Source: Minisyncoccota bacterium
Lineage (GTDB): Bacteria; Patescibacteriota; Minisyncoccia; Minisyncoccales; GCA-002788555
Assembly: GCA_028697615.1 (NCBI GenBank)
Contig: JAQVET010000009.1
Span: 1-14,985, forward strand
Direction of reading: 5' to 3'
Length of the DNA: 14,985 nt
Position numbers and translations under genes: made by a program. Of this stretch, positions 7,097-14,383 are shown in pieces. The notes below the pieces were generated by a model that saw only the letters and a list, made by a program, of their open reading frames with translations, made no database searches and was not told the DNA's origin. Every line of letters starts with the position of its first letter. Within the stretch, counting starts at the first letter, position 1.

Positions 7097-7927
7097 ATGA
7101 AAGTTAAAAAACCAATTACACCAGGACAGAGAGGAATGAAGACGATTGATTATTCTCTGCTTTCAAAAAAGAAACCTGAAAAGGCTTTGGTTTTACCTTT
7201 AAAGAAAAAAGCAGGAAGGAATAAAATGGGTAGAATTACTGTTCGTCATCGAGGAGGTGGTGCAAAAAGAAAATATAGAGTTATAGATTTTGGACAAAAA
7301 AAACTTGATGTTCCAGCAAAAGTAGAAGCCTTGGAATATGATCCAAATAGATCAGCTTTTATAGCCCTTTTAAAATATGAAGATGGAAGCAGGGCTTATG
7401 TTTTATCTGCTGATGGTTTAAAAGTTGGTGATGAAGTTGTTTGTAGCAACACAGCTCAAATAAAAGTAGGTAATCGTGTTCCTTTAAAAAATATTCCAGT
7501 TGGAATGCCAATTTTTAATATAGAAATTGAACCAGGTAGAGGTGGAAAAATTGTAAGATCAGCAGGAACTTCAGCACAAATTCTTTCCAAAGAAGGTAAT
7601 TTTGTTCTTGTTAAACTTCCATCTAAAGAACAAAGATTGATTTATCAAGATTGTTTTGCTACTATAGGAGTTGTATCAAATCCCGAAAATAAAATAAGAG
7701 TTATAGGAAAGGCTGGTGTAAAAAGACATATGGGAATTCGTCCTACTGTAAGAGGTTCTGCTATGAATCCTATCGATCATCCTCACGGTGGAGGAGAAGG
7801 AAGGGCACCAATTGGTCTTAAGTATCCAAAAACTCCATGGGGCAAACCAGCTTTAGGTAAAAAAACAAGAAATAAGAAAAAATGGTCAAATAGATATATT
7901 GTAAAAAGAAGAAAGAAAAAGAAATAA
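7097..7927 (+). CDS. rplB: 50S ribosomal protein L2 (uL2)
   Basis: Core 50S protein needed for subunit association and peptidyl transferase centre assembly. The 276-residue length is standard. The N-terminal RNA-binding domain includes GRITVRHRGGGAKRKYRVIDF. The C-terminal part includes the signature MNPIDHPHGGGEGRAPIG, with the conserved His228 and His230, and ends in a basic tail (KTRNKKKWSNRYIVKRRKKKK). A 26-nt AT-only leader without Shine-Dalgarno precedes the ATG. Confidence 0.99.
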   Translation: MKVKKPITPGQRGMKTIDYSLLSKKKPEKALVLPLKKKAGRNKMGRITVRHRGGGAKRKYRVIDFGQKKLDVPAKVEALEYDPNRSAFIALLKYEDGSRAYVLSADGLKVGDEVVCSNTAQIKVGNRVPLKNIPVGMPIFNIEIEPGRGGKIVRSAGTSAQILSKEGNFVLVKLPSKEQRLIYQDCFATIGVVSNPENKIRVIGKAGVKRHMGIRPTVRGSAMNPIDHPHGGGEGRAPIGLKYPKTPWGKPALGKKTRNKKKWSNRYIVKRRKKKK

Positions 7928-7961
7928 AATATTTTAAATATATCTTTAAAATTTAATTATT

Positions 7962-8276
7962 ATGGCAAGAAGTTTAAAAAAGGGTCCATACATTGATGAA
8001 AAACTTTTAAAAAAGATTGAGAAAATGCATCAAGATCAAGATATAAAACCCATAAAGACATGGGCAAGGAATTGTACGATTATTCCAGAAATGATTGGCC
8101 TTACTTTTTTGGTTCATAATGGTAAAGAATATATATCAGTGAAAGTAAATGAAGAAATGGTAGGGCATCGGCTTGGTGAATTTGCCCCAACAACAAAGTT
8201 TTTTCGTCATGGAGGTAGAATGGAAAGAGAAATTGAGTCTAAACAAAAAGAAGTAGAAAAAAAGAAAAAAGAATAA
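7962..8276 (+). CDS. rpsS: 30S ribosomal protein S19 (uS19)
   Basis: 30S head protein that contacts S13 and the A-site finger. The 104-residue protein shows the family start MARSLKKGPYIDEKLLKKI, the TWARNCTIIPEMIGLTFLVHNG segment and the core GHRLGEFAPTTKFFRHGG. It is about 10 residues longer than usual because of a Lys/Glu tail. It is followed by rplV after only 6 nt. Confidence 0.98.
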   Translation: MARSLKKGPYIDEKLLKKIEKMHQDQDIKPIKTWARNCTIIPEMIGLTFLVHNGKEYISVKVNEEMVGHRLGEFAPTTKFFRHGGRMEREIESKQKEVEKKKKE

Positions 8277-8282
8277 AAAAAT

Positions 8283-8837
8283 ATGATAGAAATAAAAAGT
8301 TCATTAAAATATTATCAAGAGGCACCACGAAAGATACGATTGGTTGCTAATTTAATTAAAAAAAATACAAATGTTACTGATGCAAAAAGTCAATTAAACT
8401 TTCTGCCCCAAAGGGCTGCAAAAACATTGCTTTCTGTGTTGAATTCAGCAGTTGCTAATGCAAAACATAATTATAATTTAGAGGAGGAAGATTTAATTAT
8501 TAAAGAAATTATTATTAATGAAGGTCCAAAGCTTAAAAGATGGAGATCTGTAGCGATGGGTAGCGCACATCCAATAGAAAAAAAGACAAGTCATATAATT
8601 ATTAAACTTGAAGGAGATTTAAGTAAAAAAAGCAAATCTAAACCAAAATTAGATAAAAAGGAAAAAAATCAACAAGAAAAAGTTAAAGATAAGGACCTTG
8701 AGAAAGAAGAAAAGACACAAAAAATTAAAGAGAAATCTGAGCTAAAAAAGAAAACAGCTTTTTGGGAAAAACAAAACGAGCGTGTTTCAAGGAGGAAGTC
8801 CCCAAAAAGAAGATTTTTTCAAAGAAAAAGTATATAA
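8283..8837 (+). CDS. rplV: 50S ribosomal protein L22 (uL22) with long charged C-terminal tail
   Basis: Exit-tunnel 50S protein. The normal domain occupies residues 1 to about 112 (YYQEAPRKIRLVANLIK, then LNSAVANAKHNYNLEEEDLII, GPKLKRWRSVAMGSAHPIEKKTSHI). The remaining roughly 70 residues are a low-complexity Lys/Glu region ending in a strongly basic segment (RRKSPKRRFFQRKSI). The total of 184 residues compares with about 110 in most bacteria. The reading frame is intact up to the rpsC leader, so this is an extension, not a fusion to a recognisable domain. Confidence 0.96.
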   Translation: MIEIKSSLKYYQEAPRKIRLVANLIKKNTNVTDAKSQLNFLPQRAAKTLLSVLNSAVANAKHNYNLEEEDLIIKEIIINEGPKLKRWRSVAMGSAHPIEKKTSHIIIKLEGDLSKKSKSKPKLDKKEKNQQEKVKDKDLEKEEKTQKIKEKSELKKKTAFWEKQNERVSRRKSPKRRFFQRKSI

Positions 8838-8855
8838 ATTAAATTAAATTAAATT
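8836..8855 (+). repeat. AAATT tandem repeat before rpsC
   Basis: Four perfect copies of AAATT (8836-8855), followed by an imperfect AAATA, fill the gap between the rplV stop and the rpsC ATG. The repeat begins within the rplV TAA and replaces any Shine-Dalgarno. It could be slippage-prone and alter leader length, or be chance in AT-rich sequence. Confidence 0.7.
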
Positions 8856-8859
8856 AAAT

Positions 8860-9498
8860 ATGACACATAAAGTTCATCCAAAAGGATTTCGTGTAGGGGT
8901 AACTGAGAATTGGAAATCAGTTGGTTTTAGTACAAAAAAATATCAAAAATGGATTAGAGAAGACATTAAAATTAGAGATTTTTTTAAAAAGAATTTTGAA
9001 AAAGGTATTATTCAAGATGTTTATATTGAAAGAAGTGGAAATGAAATAAAAGTTACTATTTTTAGTTCACGTCCTGGTTTTTTAATTGGAAGAGAAGGTG
9101 GGGGGGTTGAAAAAATTTCTAAAAAAATTGCTTCCCTTGTTAAAAGTAAAAAAGTTAAAATTAATATCGAAGAGTTAAAAACTCCTGAACAAAACGCTAC
9201 TTTTATCGCCCAGCAAATTGCTCGAGATCTTGAAAATAGAATACCATATAGAAAAACGGCAAAGAAAGCATTAGATAAAATCTTCTCTCAAAAAGGAGTG
9301 GAAGGAGCAAAGATTATTTTAAAAGGACGATTAGATGGTGCTGAGATTGCTCGCAAGGAAACATTTAAGAGAGGAAAACTTCCTTCTCAAACAATTCGTT
9401 CTGATATAGATTATGCTCAAGAATCAGCTTTTTGTTATTATGGAATTGTTGGAATCAAAGTTTGGATTTATAAAGGAAAAAAAGAATTAAAGAACTAA
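8860..9498 (+). CDS. rpsC: 30S ribosomal protein S3 (uS3)
   Basis: 30S protein at the mRNA entry channel. The 212-residue protein opens with MTHKVHPKGFRVGVTENWKS, has the KH-domain GxxG loop G77-R-E-G80 (GFLIGREGGGVEKI), and ends with the S3 C-terminal domain (GAKIILKGRLDGAEIARKE, GKLPSQTIRSDIDYA, YGIVGIKVWIYKG). Length is normal with a short C-terminus. The leader is the AAATT repeat. Confidence 0.98.
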   Translation: MTHKVHPKGFRVGVTENWKSVGFSTKKYQKWIREDIKIRDFFKKNFEKGIIQDVYIERSGNEIKVTIFSSRPGFLIGREGGGVEKISKKIASLVKSKKVKINIEELKTPEQNATFIAQQIARDLENRIPYRKTAKKALDKIFSQKGVEGAKIILKGRLDGAEIARKETFKRGKLPSQTIRSDIDYAQESAFCYYGIVGIKVWIYKGKKELKN

Positions 9499-9513
9499 TT
9501 AGTTTTAAAAATT

Positions 9514-9930
9514 ATGCTTATTCCTAAAAAAGTAAAATATAGAAAAGAGCAAGACGGAGGTAAAATAAAAGGTCTTTCTCAAAGAGGAAATTATCTTGCT
9601 TTTGGTTCATACGGAATAAAAGCCCTTGAAAAAGGAAAGATAAATTCTCGTCAAATTGAAGCGTCAAGAAGAGTAATACTTAGATATTTTAAAGGTAAGG
9701 GTAAGATTTGGATTAGAATTTTTCCTCAAAAACCAGTAACAAAAAAACCGGACGAAACAGGAATGGGTGGCGGTAAAGGCTCAGTTGAATATTATGCTTT
9801 TATTGTAAAACCAGGAAGAATTATTTTTGAAGTAGATGGTTTGGGAAGGGATTTAAGTATCCAAGCCCTTAAAGAAGCAAGTCGTAAAATACCATTTAAA
9901 ACTAAAATTGTTGAGGGTAAAATAAAATAA
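9514..9930 (+). CDS. rplP: 50S ribosomal protein L16 (uL16)
   Basis: 50S protein near the A site, contacting tRNA and 5S rRNA regions. The 138-residue protein matches the family throughout: MLIPKKVKYRKEQ, the RGNYLAFGSYGIKALE segment, QIEASRRVILRYFKGKGKIWIRIFP, and KPVTKKPDETGMGGGKGSVEYY with the C-terminal KPGRIIFEVDG. Gaps of 15 nt on both sides; no Shine-Dalgarno. Confidence 0.98.
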   Translation: MLIPKKVKYRKEQDGGKIKGLSQRGNYLAFGSYGIKALEKGKINSRQIEASRRVILRYFKGKGKIWIRIFPQKPVTKKPDETGMGGGKGSVEYYAFIVKPGRIIFEVDGLGRDLSIQALKEASRKIPFKTKIVEGKIK

Positions 9931-9945
9931 ATTATATTTAATATT

Positions 9946-10176
9946 ATGAAATCAAAGGAAATTAGAAATAAATCAGTAGAATCTTTGCGAGAATTATTAA
10001 AAGAGAGAAGAGAAAGATTGAGAGATTTACGTTTTGCATTATCTGGAGGAAAAGTTAAGAATGTAAGAGAAATTAGGGAAGTAAAACGAGATATTGCTAG
10101 AATATCAACAATAATTAAAGAGAAAGAAAATGATATTAAAAAAGATGTGGTTATAAAAGAGAAAAATATAAATTAA
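9946..10176 (+). CDS. rpmC: 50S ribosomal protein L29 (uL29)
   Basis: Small helical 50S protein at the tunnel exit. The 76 residues form the expected helical hairpin: KEIRNKSVESLRELLKERRE for helix one, then LRDLRFALSGGKVKNVREIREVKRDIARISTIIKEK. A short charged tail extends it slightly beyond the usual 60-70 residues. It sits between rplP and rpsQ as in the classical operon, followed by a 50-nt gap in which nothing is recognised. Confidence 0.96.
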   Translation: MKSKEIRNKSVESLRELLKERRERLRDLRFALSGGKVKNVREIREVKRDIARISTIIKEKENDIKKDVVIKEKNIN

Positions 10177-10226
10177 AATATAAAGTCATTTTAAAATTAA
10201 TTATCCTAAAAAATTTTTATAAAAAT

Positions 10227-10463
10227 ATGCCTAAAAAAACATTACAAGGAAAAGTTGTTTCAGATAAAATGCAAAAGACCGTTGTTGTTGAAGTAGAAAT
10301 TTGGAAGGTGCTTTCTAAATATAAGAAAAGATATAAATCTAAAAAAAGGTTCAAAGCACATGATGAAAATGATGAATACAAAATTGGTGATAGTGTTATA
10401 ATTGAAGAAACAAAACCAATAAGTAAAGATAAAAAATGGCGAGTAATAAAAAAAATAGATTAA
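10227..10463 (+). CDS. rpsQ: 30S ribosomal protein S17 (uS17)
   Basis: 30S primary binding protein with an OB fold. The 78-residue protein contains the family motif LQGKVVSDKMQKTVVVEVE, the KKRYKSKKRFKAHDE loop, and GDSVIIEETKPISKDKKWRV. Length is typical. The ATG follows an A/T-only leader lacking Shine-Dalgarno; rplN begins 10 nt after the stop. Confidence 0.98.
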   Translation: MPKKTLQGKVVSDKMQKTVVVEVEIWKVLSKYKKRYKSKKRFKAHDENDEYKIGDSVIIEETKPISKDKKWRVIKKID

Positions 10464-10473
10464 TTAAATATTT

Positions 10474-10845
10474 ATGATTCAAAAGGGAACAAAATTAAAA
10501 GTTGCTGATAATACTGGTGCAAAAATAGTCCAATGTATTCAAATATTAAAAGGATCAAAACACCGATATGGTTTTATAGGTGATGTAATTGTTATTTCCG
10601 TTAAAGAGGCTGAACCAAGACGTTCTGTAAAGAAAAAGAGTGTTTTAAGGGCAGTAATAGTAAGGCAAAAAAAACCATATCGTAGAAAAAATGGGAGTTA
10701 TATTCGTTTTGATGATAACGCAGTTGTAATTTTAGATGAAAAAACAAAAAATCCAAAAGGAACAAGAATTTTTGGCCCAATTCCTCGTGAATTAAAAGAA
10801 AAAGGTTTTGGTAAAATTACCAATATGGCAAAAAGTGTAGTTTAA
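10474..10845 (+). CDS. rplN: 50S ribosomal protein L14 (uL14)
   Basis: 50S protein at the subunit interface. The 123-residue protein is standard length and highly conserved: MIQKGTKLKVADNTGAK, the GFIGDVIVISVKEAEPR segment, VLRAVIVRQKKPYRRKNGSYI, RFDDNAVVILDEKTKNPKGT and RIFGPIPRELKEKGFGKI. It falls in the usual place between S17 and L24. Confidence 0.99.
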   Translation: MIQKGTKLKVADNTGAKIVQCIQILKGSKHRYGFIGDVIVISVKEAEPRRSVKKKSVLRAVIVRQKKPYRRKNGSYIRFDDNAVVILDEKTKNPKGTRIFGPIPRELKEKGFGKITNMAKSVV

Positions 10846-10859
10846 ATAATTTATTAAAT

Positions 10860-11177
10860 ATGAAAATAAAAAAAGGTGATCAAGTTTTAATTATTGTAGG
10901 GAAGGATAAAGGTAGAAAGGGCAAGGTTTTAAAATCTTTTCCTAAAGAGAATAAAATCGTTGTTGAAGGTCTTAATCTTATTAAGAAGCATCAAAAACCA
11001 CGAAAACAAGGAGAAAAAGGGCAGGTTTTAAATGTTGCAGCGCCACTTGATGTTTCAAATGTAAAAATTTTATGTCCACGTTGCGGAAAACCTACTCGAG
11101 TTGGTTATAAGTTGGTTTCTATAAAAGGAAAAAGTAAAAAAAATAGAATTTGCAAAAAATGTAATAGTATTATATAA
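10860..11177 (+). CDS. rplX: 50S ribosomal protein L24 (uL24), zinc-ribbon type
   Basis: 50S assembly initiator protein. Residues 1-60 carry the KOW domain (KKGDQVLIIVGKDKGRKGKVL) and the conserved VEGLNLIKKHQKP segment. The C-terminal part has two CxxC pairs, Cys72/75 (CPRCGKPTRVGY) and Cys98/101 (CKKC), the zinc-binding version found in some bacteria and absent from E. coli L24. The 105-residue length is normal. Zinc binding is inferred from the cysteine pattern. Confidence 0.97.
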   Translation: MKIKKGDQVLIIVGKDKGRKGKVLKSFPKENKIVVEGLNLIKKHQKPRKQGEKGQVLNVAAPLDVSNVKILCPRCGKPTRVGYKLVSIKGKSKKNRICKKCNSII

Positions 11178-11191
11178 ATATAAATTTTATT

Positions 11192-11779
11192 ATGCCAAAA
11201 AATATTAAAAGAGAACAAAATGTTGAAGATAAGGGTTTCAAAACTCGCGACGAAGTATTTAAAGAACTTGGTAGCAAGTTTGGTTATAAAAACATAATGG
11301 AAACCCCTGTTATTGAAAAAGTAGTAGTAAATTCTGGGATTGGCAAGATTTTAAGTAATACCGATCCTTCTAAGAAGCAAAAAGTAATTGATGAGATTTC
11401 AGAGGCATTGGCTTTAATTTGTGGTCAATATCCCCAAAAGACAGTTGCAAAAAAATCAATTTCTAGTTTCGGATTGCGTAAAGGAGATGTTGTTGGTTTT
11501 AAAATAACATTAAGATCTAAAAGAATGCAAGATTTTTTAATTCGTCTTATTAATTTTGTCCTGCCTCGAACAAGAGATTTTCAAGGAATATCGCCAAATT
11601 CTATAGATGCTAAAGGTAATTTGACAATTGGGATTAAGGAGCATATAATTTTTCCTGAGGTCAATCCAGAAAAACCTCCATTTATTTTTGGTTTGGAGAT
11701 TACAGTAGTGGTCAAAAATATTCATAGCAGGGAGGAGGCGATAGAATTTTATAAATTTTTAGGATTTCCAATTAAATAA
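11192..11779 (+). CDS. rplE: 50S ribosomal protein L5 (uL5)
   Basis: 50S central protuberance protein that binds 5S rRNA and P-site tRNA. The 195-residue protein has a slightly extended charged N-terminus, then the core from about residue 34 (YKNIMETPVIEKVVVNSGIG), GQYPQKTVAKKSISSFGLRKGDVVGFKITLR, the IRLINFVLPRTRDFQGIS region, and the C-terminal GIKEHIIFPEVN followed by the usual beta-hairpin. rpsN follows after 4 nt. Confidence 0.98.
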   Translation: MPKNIKREQNVEDKGFKTRDEVFKELGSKFGYKNIMETPVIEKVVVNSGIGKILSNTDPSKKQKVIDEISEALALICGQYPQKTVAKKSISSFGLRKGDVVGFKITLRSKRMQDFLIRLINFVLPRTRDFQGISPNSIDAKGNLTIGIKEHIIFPEVNPEKPPFIFGLEITVVVKNIHSREEAIEFYKFLGFPIK

Positions 11780-11783
11780 AAAT

Positions 11784-11969
11784 ATGCCCAAAAAATCACA
11801 AATAGTAAAATCGAAAAAGAAACCAAAATTTAAAACTAAAAAAGTTAACCGTTGTTTTAAATGTGGAAGAAGAAGAGGATATATGCGAGATTTTGGTTTA
11901 TGTCGAATTTGTTTTCGAGAGTTAGCAAATAAAGGAGAACTTCCTGGTGTTAAAAAAAGTAGTTGGTAA
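11784..11969 (+). CDS. rpsN: 30S ribosomal protein S14 type Z (uS14, zinc-binding)
   Basis: 30S head protein. At 61 residues it is the short zinc-binding form: Cys24/Cys27 (CFKCGRRRGYMRDFG) and Cys40/Cys43 (CRICFRELA) form a C-x2-C-x12-C-x2-C site. The C-terminus ends GVKKSSW, as is usual for this type. The longer cysteine-free S14 of E. coli is not seen here. Zinc ligation is inferred from the motif. Confidence 0.98.
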   Translation: MPKKSQIVKSKKKPKFKTKKVNRCFKCGRRRGYMRDFGLCRICFRELANKGELPGVKKSSW

Positions 11970-11993
11970 AAAAATATTTTTAAAAATAAAATT

Positions 11994-12380
11994 ATGAGCC
12001 CTATAGCTGATATGTTTACCCAAATTTCTAATGCTATTGCTGTTAATAAAAAAACAGTTTCTTTGCCATTTTCTAAAATGAAATATAATATATTAAAAGT
12101 AATGGAAGAAGAAGGATTTATTGAAAAGGTAATTGTTAAAAGAGGAAAAAACAAAAAATTGGTTGTTAAATTAAAGTATTTTAATACAAATTCCCCGGCA
12201 TTGCATAAAATTAAATTAATTTCTAAGCCATCCAGGCATATTTATTTAAATAGTCAAGAACTTTATTTCCCCAAAAGAGGTCATGGTATTTTAATTTTAT
12301 CAACTTCAAAGGGGATAATAACATCAAAAAAAGCAAAAAAAGAAAAAATTGGCGGTGAGGCTATTTGTGAAATTTGGTAA
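11994..12380 (+). CDS. rpsH: 30S ribosomal protein S8 (uS8)
   Basis: 30S platform protein; in E. coli also the repressor of the spc operon. The 128-residue protein has SPIADMFTQISNAIAVNKKT at the N-terminus and the diagnostic C-terminal block ILSTSKGIITSKKAKKEKIGGEAICEIW. The middle is more divergent, as is common. It is followed after 4 nt by a methyltransferase instead of rplF. Confidence 0.98.
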   Translation: MSPIADMFTQISNAIAVNKKTVSLPFSKMKYNILKVMEEEGFIEKVIVKRGKNKKLVVKLKYFNTNSPALHKIKLISKPSRHIYLNSQELYFPKRGHGILILSTSKGIITSKKAKKEKIGGEAICEIW

Positions 12381-12384
12381 AAAT

Positions 12385-12927
12385 ATGAGATTGGATTCAA
12401 TTCTTTATCAGTTTTTTGGTACAAGTATAATTATTAGTTCTTCGATTAAAAAGCAACTTGATTTTTTGAAAGAAAAATTACCAAACGATTTTAAGAATAG
12501 AAATGAACTTTTTGATTTAGGTTGCGGTGATGGGAGAATTACCTTAAAATTAAAAGATATATTTAAGCCCAAAAATATCAAGGGATGCGATGTTCATCCA
12601 TCTCTTGTTGAAATGGCTAAAAAAAGAGGAATAGATGCCAAGGTTATTGATCTTGAAAATGAATTGCCAAAAGGAGATTTGGGGGTAATGTGGGGCGTGC
12701 TTCATCATTTAAAAAATCAAGATGATGTATTGGCAAGTCTTAAAAAAAATTTTCAAATGCTTGTTTTGCGTGAACCATTAAAGGTAAAAAATAAATTAAC
12801 TTCTTTTTTGGAACTAGGAAAGCCTTTTCAGAAAGAAGAAGCAAAAAAATTGTTTTTAAGAGTTTTGGGGAATCAAACACAAATAATAGAATATCAAAAC
12901 GCAATTTTTGTTTTTTGGAAAAAATAA
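12385..12927 (+). CDS. Class I SAM-dependent methyltransferase inserted between rpsH and rplF
   Basis: A 180-residue Rossmann-fold methyltransferase of unknown substrate. Motif I is LFDLGCGDGRI (residues 42-52), the SAM-binding glycine loop; Asp69 in GCDVHPSLVEMAK is the ribose-binding acidic residue after strand 2; Asp89 is a candidate adenine contact; and WGVLHHLKNQDDVL (103-116) resembles motif IV/post-IV of Methyltransf_11/25-type enzymes. A hydrophobic N-terminal stretch around residues 6-18 is too short to claim as a membrane segment. The frame extends to a TTG at 12349 inside rpsH, but ATG 12385 has the shared TATG context and follows rpsH by 4 nt. rplF begins 10 nt downstream, so it is almost certainly cotranscribed with ribosomal genes. 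This hints at, but does not show, a ribosomal protein, rRNA or translation-factor substrate. Small-molecule or lipid substrates remain possible. Confidence 0.9.
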   Translation: MRLDSILYQFFGTSIIISSSIKKQLDFLKEKLPNDFKNRNELFDLGCGDGRITLKLKDIFKPKNIKGCDVHPSLVEMAKKRGIDAKVIDLENELPKGDLGVMWGVLHHLKNQDDVLASLKKNFQMLVLREPLKVKNKLTSFLELGKPFQKEEAKKLFLRVLGNQTQIIEYQNAIFVFWKK

Positions 12928-12937
12928 TATTAATTTT

Positions 12938-13492
12938 ATGTCTAAAATAGGAAAAAAACCAATTGTAATTCCAGATGATGTGAAGGTGGAAATTCAGGAT
13001 AATAAAATTATGGTTTCGGGTAAATTGGGTTATTTAGAAAAAGTAATACCCAAAATTTTTAAAATTGATTTAAAAGATAAAATATTAAATATATATCCAT
13101 CTAAAATAGATTCGAGAAACAAGAAACAAATTTTGAGTCTTTGGGGCACTTGGCGATCTTTAATACAAAATATGATTGAAGGAGTAAATCAAGGATTTCA
13201 AAAAAATCTTATTTTTGAGGGTATTGGATTTAAAGTAAATATTGAGGGACAAAATTTAGTTTTAAATGTTGGTTTTTCTCATCCAGTAAAAGTAGAAATT
13301 CCATCGGATATAAAAGTTGATATTGAAAGAAATTTAATAAAAATTAGTGGTATTGATAAAGAAAAGGTGGGAAATTTTGCTGCTAAAATTCGCAAAATTA
13401 AACCGCCAGAACCATATAAAGGTAAAGGAATACGTTATGAGGGAGAGGTAGTGAGGCGAAAGATGGGTAAAAAGGCCGCAGCTGGAGTATAA
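12938..13492 (+). CDS. rplF: 50S ribosomal protein L6 (uL6)
   Basis: 50S protein near the GTPase-associated centre. The 184-residue protein starts MSKIGKKPIVIPDDVKVEI and carries both L6 domains. The conserved C-terminal block is KVGNFAAKIRKIKPPEPYKGKGIRYEGE, ending in RRKMGKKAAAGV. An upstream in-frame TTG at 12908 lies inside the methyltransferase gene and would add non-family residues; ATG 12938 matches the family start. Confidence 0.98.
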   Translation: MSKIGKKPIVIPDDVKVEIQDNKIMVSGKLGYLEKVIPKIFKIDLKDKILNIYPSKIDSRNKKQILSLWGTWRSLIQNMIEGVNQGFQKNLIFEGIGFKVNIEGQNLVLNVGFSHPVKVEIPSDIKVDIERNLIKISGIDKEKVGNFAAKIRKIKPPEPYKGKGIRYEGEVVRRKMGKKAAAGV

Positions 13493-13511
13493 TTTTTAAG
13501 AAATAAATATT

Positions 13512-13871
13512 ATGAATATTAAAGAAAAAACAAAAAAGAACTTGAGGCGAAAACAACGAACAAGAAGTGAAATAAAAGGGAATCAAACAAGGCCCCGTCT
13601 TTCTGTTTTTAGATCAAATCGTCATATTGAAGTTCAATTAATTGACGACGAATCGGCACGAACCCTTGCTTTTGCTGGTGATAAGGAAGTAAAAAATAAA
13701 AATAAATCTATTAAAAATATTGATGTAGGTTTTGAGGTGGGAAAATTAATTGCAAAAAAAGCAACACAGTTAGGTATTGAGAAAGTTATTTTTGATAGAG
13801 GAGCATATAAATATCATGGGCAGGTTAAAAGAGTAGCTGAGGGAGCAAGAGAAGGTGGACTTAAATTATAA
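13512..13871 (+). CDS. rplR: 50S ribosomal protein L18 (uL18)
   Basis: 50S protein that binds 5S rRNA in the central protuberance. The 119-residue protein is of normal length, with RPRLSVFRSNRHIEVQLIDD in the first half and the family C-terminus VIFDRGAYKYHGQVKRVAEG followed by AREGGLKL. Gaps of 19 and 18 nt to rplF and rpsE. Confidence 0.98.
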   Translation: MNIKEKTKKNLRRKQRTRSEIKGNQTRPRLSVFRSNRHIEVQLIDDESARTLAFAGDKEVKNKNKSIKNIDVGFEVGKLIAKKATQLGIEKVIFDRGAYKYHGQVKRVAEGAREGGLKL

Positions 13872-13889
13872 TTTATTTTTAATAAAATT

Positions 13890-14372
13890 ATGCTAAAAAA
13901 CACAAAAAAAGCAAAAGAATCAAAAGAAGAAGAATTAAATTTTCAGGTTTTAGATATTGCTCGAGTTACCAGAGTAACAGCGGGAGGACGACGTTTAAGA
14001 TTTAGAGTGGCGGTAGTTGGTGGAGATTTAAATGGTCGAGTTGGTCTGGGGCTGGCAAAGGCAAATGATGTAAGAAATGCAATTGAAAAAGCAAAAAAGA
14101 AAGTATCAAAAAATTTAATAAGTGTTCCTATAAAAAATGAAACAATTCCTTTTGAAGTTCAAGAGAAGTATAATAGCGCCACTGTTTTTCTAAAACCGCA
14201 AAAAAAGGGAAGAGGTATTGTCGCTGGTGGTGCAGTAAGGGTAGTTTGTGAATTAGCAGGTATTCCAAATATTACAGGAAAACTTATTTCTAAAACATCC
14301 AATAAAATTAATGTTGCTAAAGCAACATTAATGGCACTTGAAAAATTAAATGAATTTAATATTAAAGATTAA
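13890..14372 (+). CDS. rpsE: 30S ribosomal protein S5 (uS5)
   Basis: 30S protein involved in decoding accuracy and the mRNA entry channel. The 160-residue protein has a short charged N-terminus, the double-stranded RNA-binding-like domain (VTAGGRRLRFRVAVVGGDLN, GRVGLGLAKANDVRNAIEKA) and the C-terminal domain (GRGIVAGGAVRVVCELAGIP, NITGKLISKTSNKINVAKAT). It is followed after only 11 nt by rplO; the rpmD (L30) gene usually found here is absent. Confidence 0.98.
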   Translation: MLKNTKKAKESKEEELNFQVLDIARVTRVTAGGRRLRFRVAVVGGDLNGRVGLGLAKANDVRNAIEKAKKKVSKNLISVPIKNETIPFEVQEKYNSATVFLKPQKKGRGIVAGGAVRVVCELAGIPNITGKLISKTSNKINVAKATLMALEKLNEFNIKD

Positions 14373-14383
14373 TCTTAAAATTT

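Noticed and set aside
12385..12927. Calling the inserted methyltransferase PrmA, PrmB or a specific rRNA methylase
   Set aside because: It lacks the NPPY-type catalytic motif of Gln/Asn or N6-adenine methylases and the extra domains of PrmA, so only the general fold can be supported.
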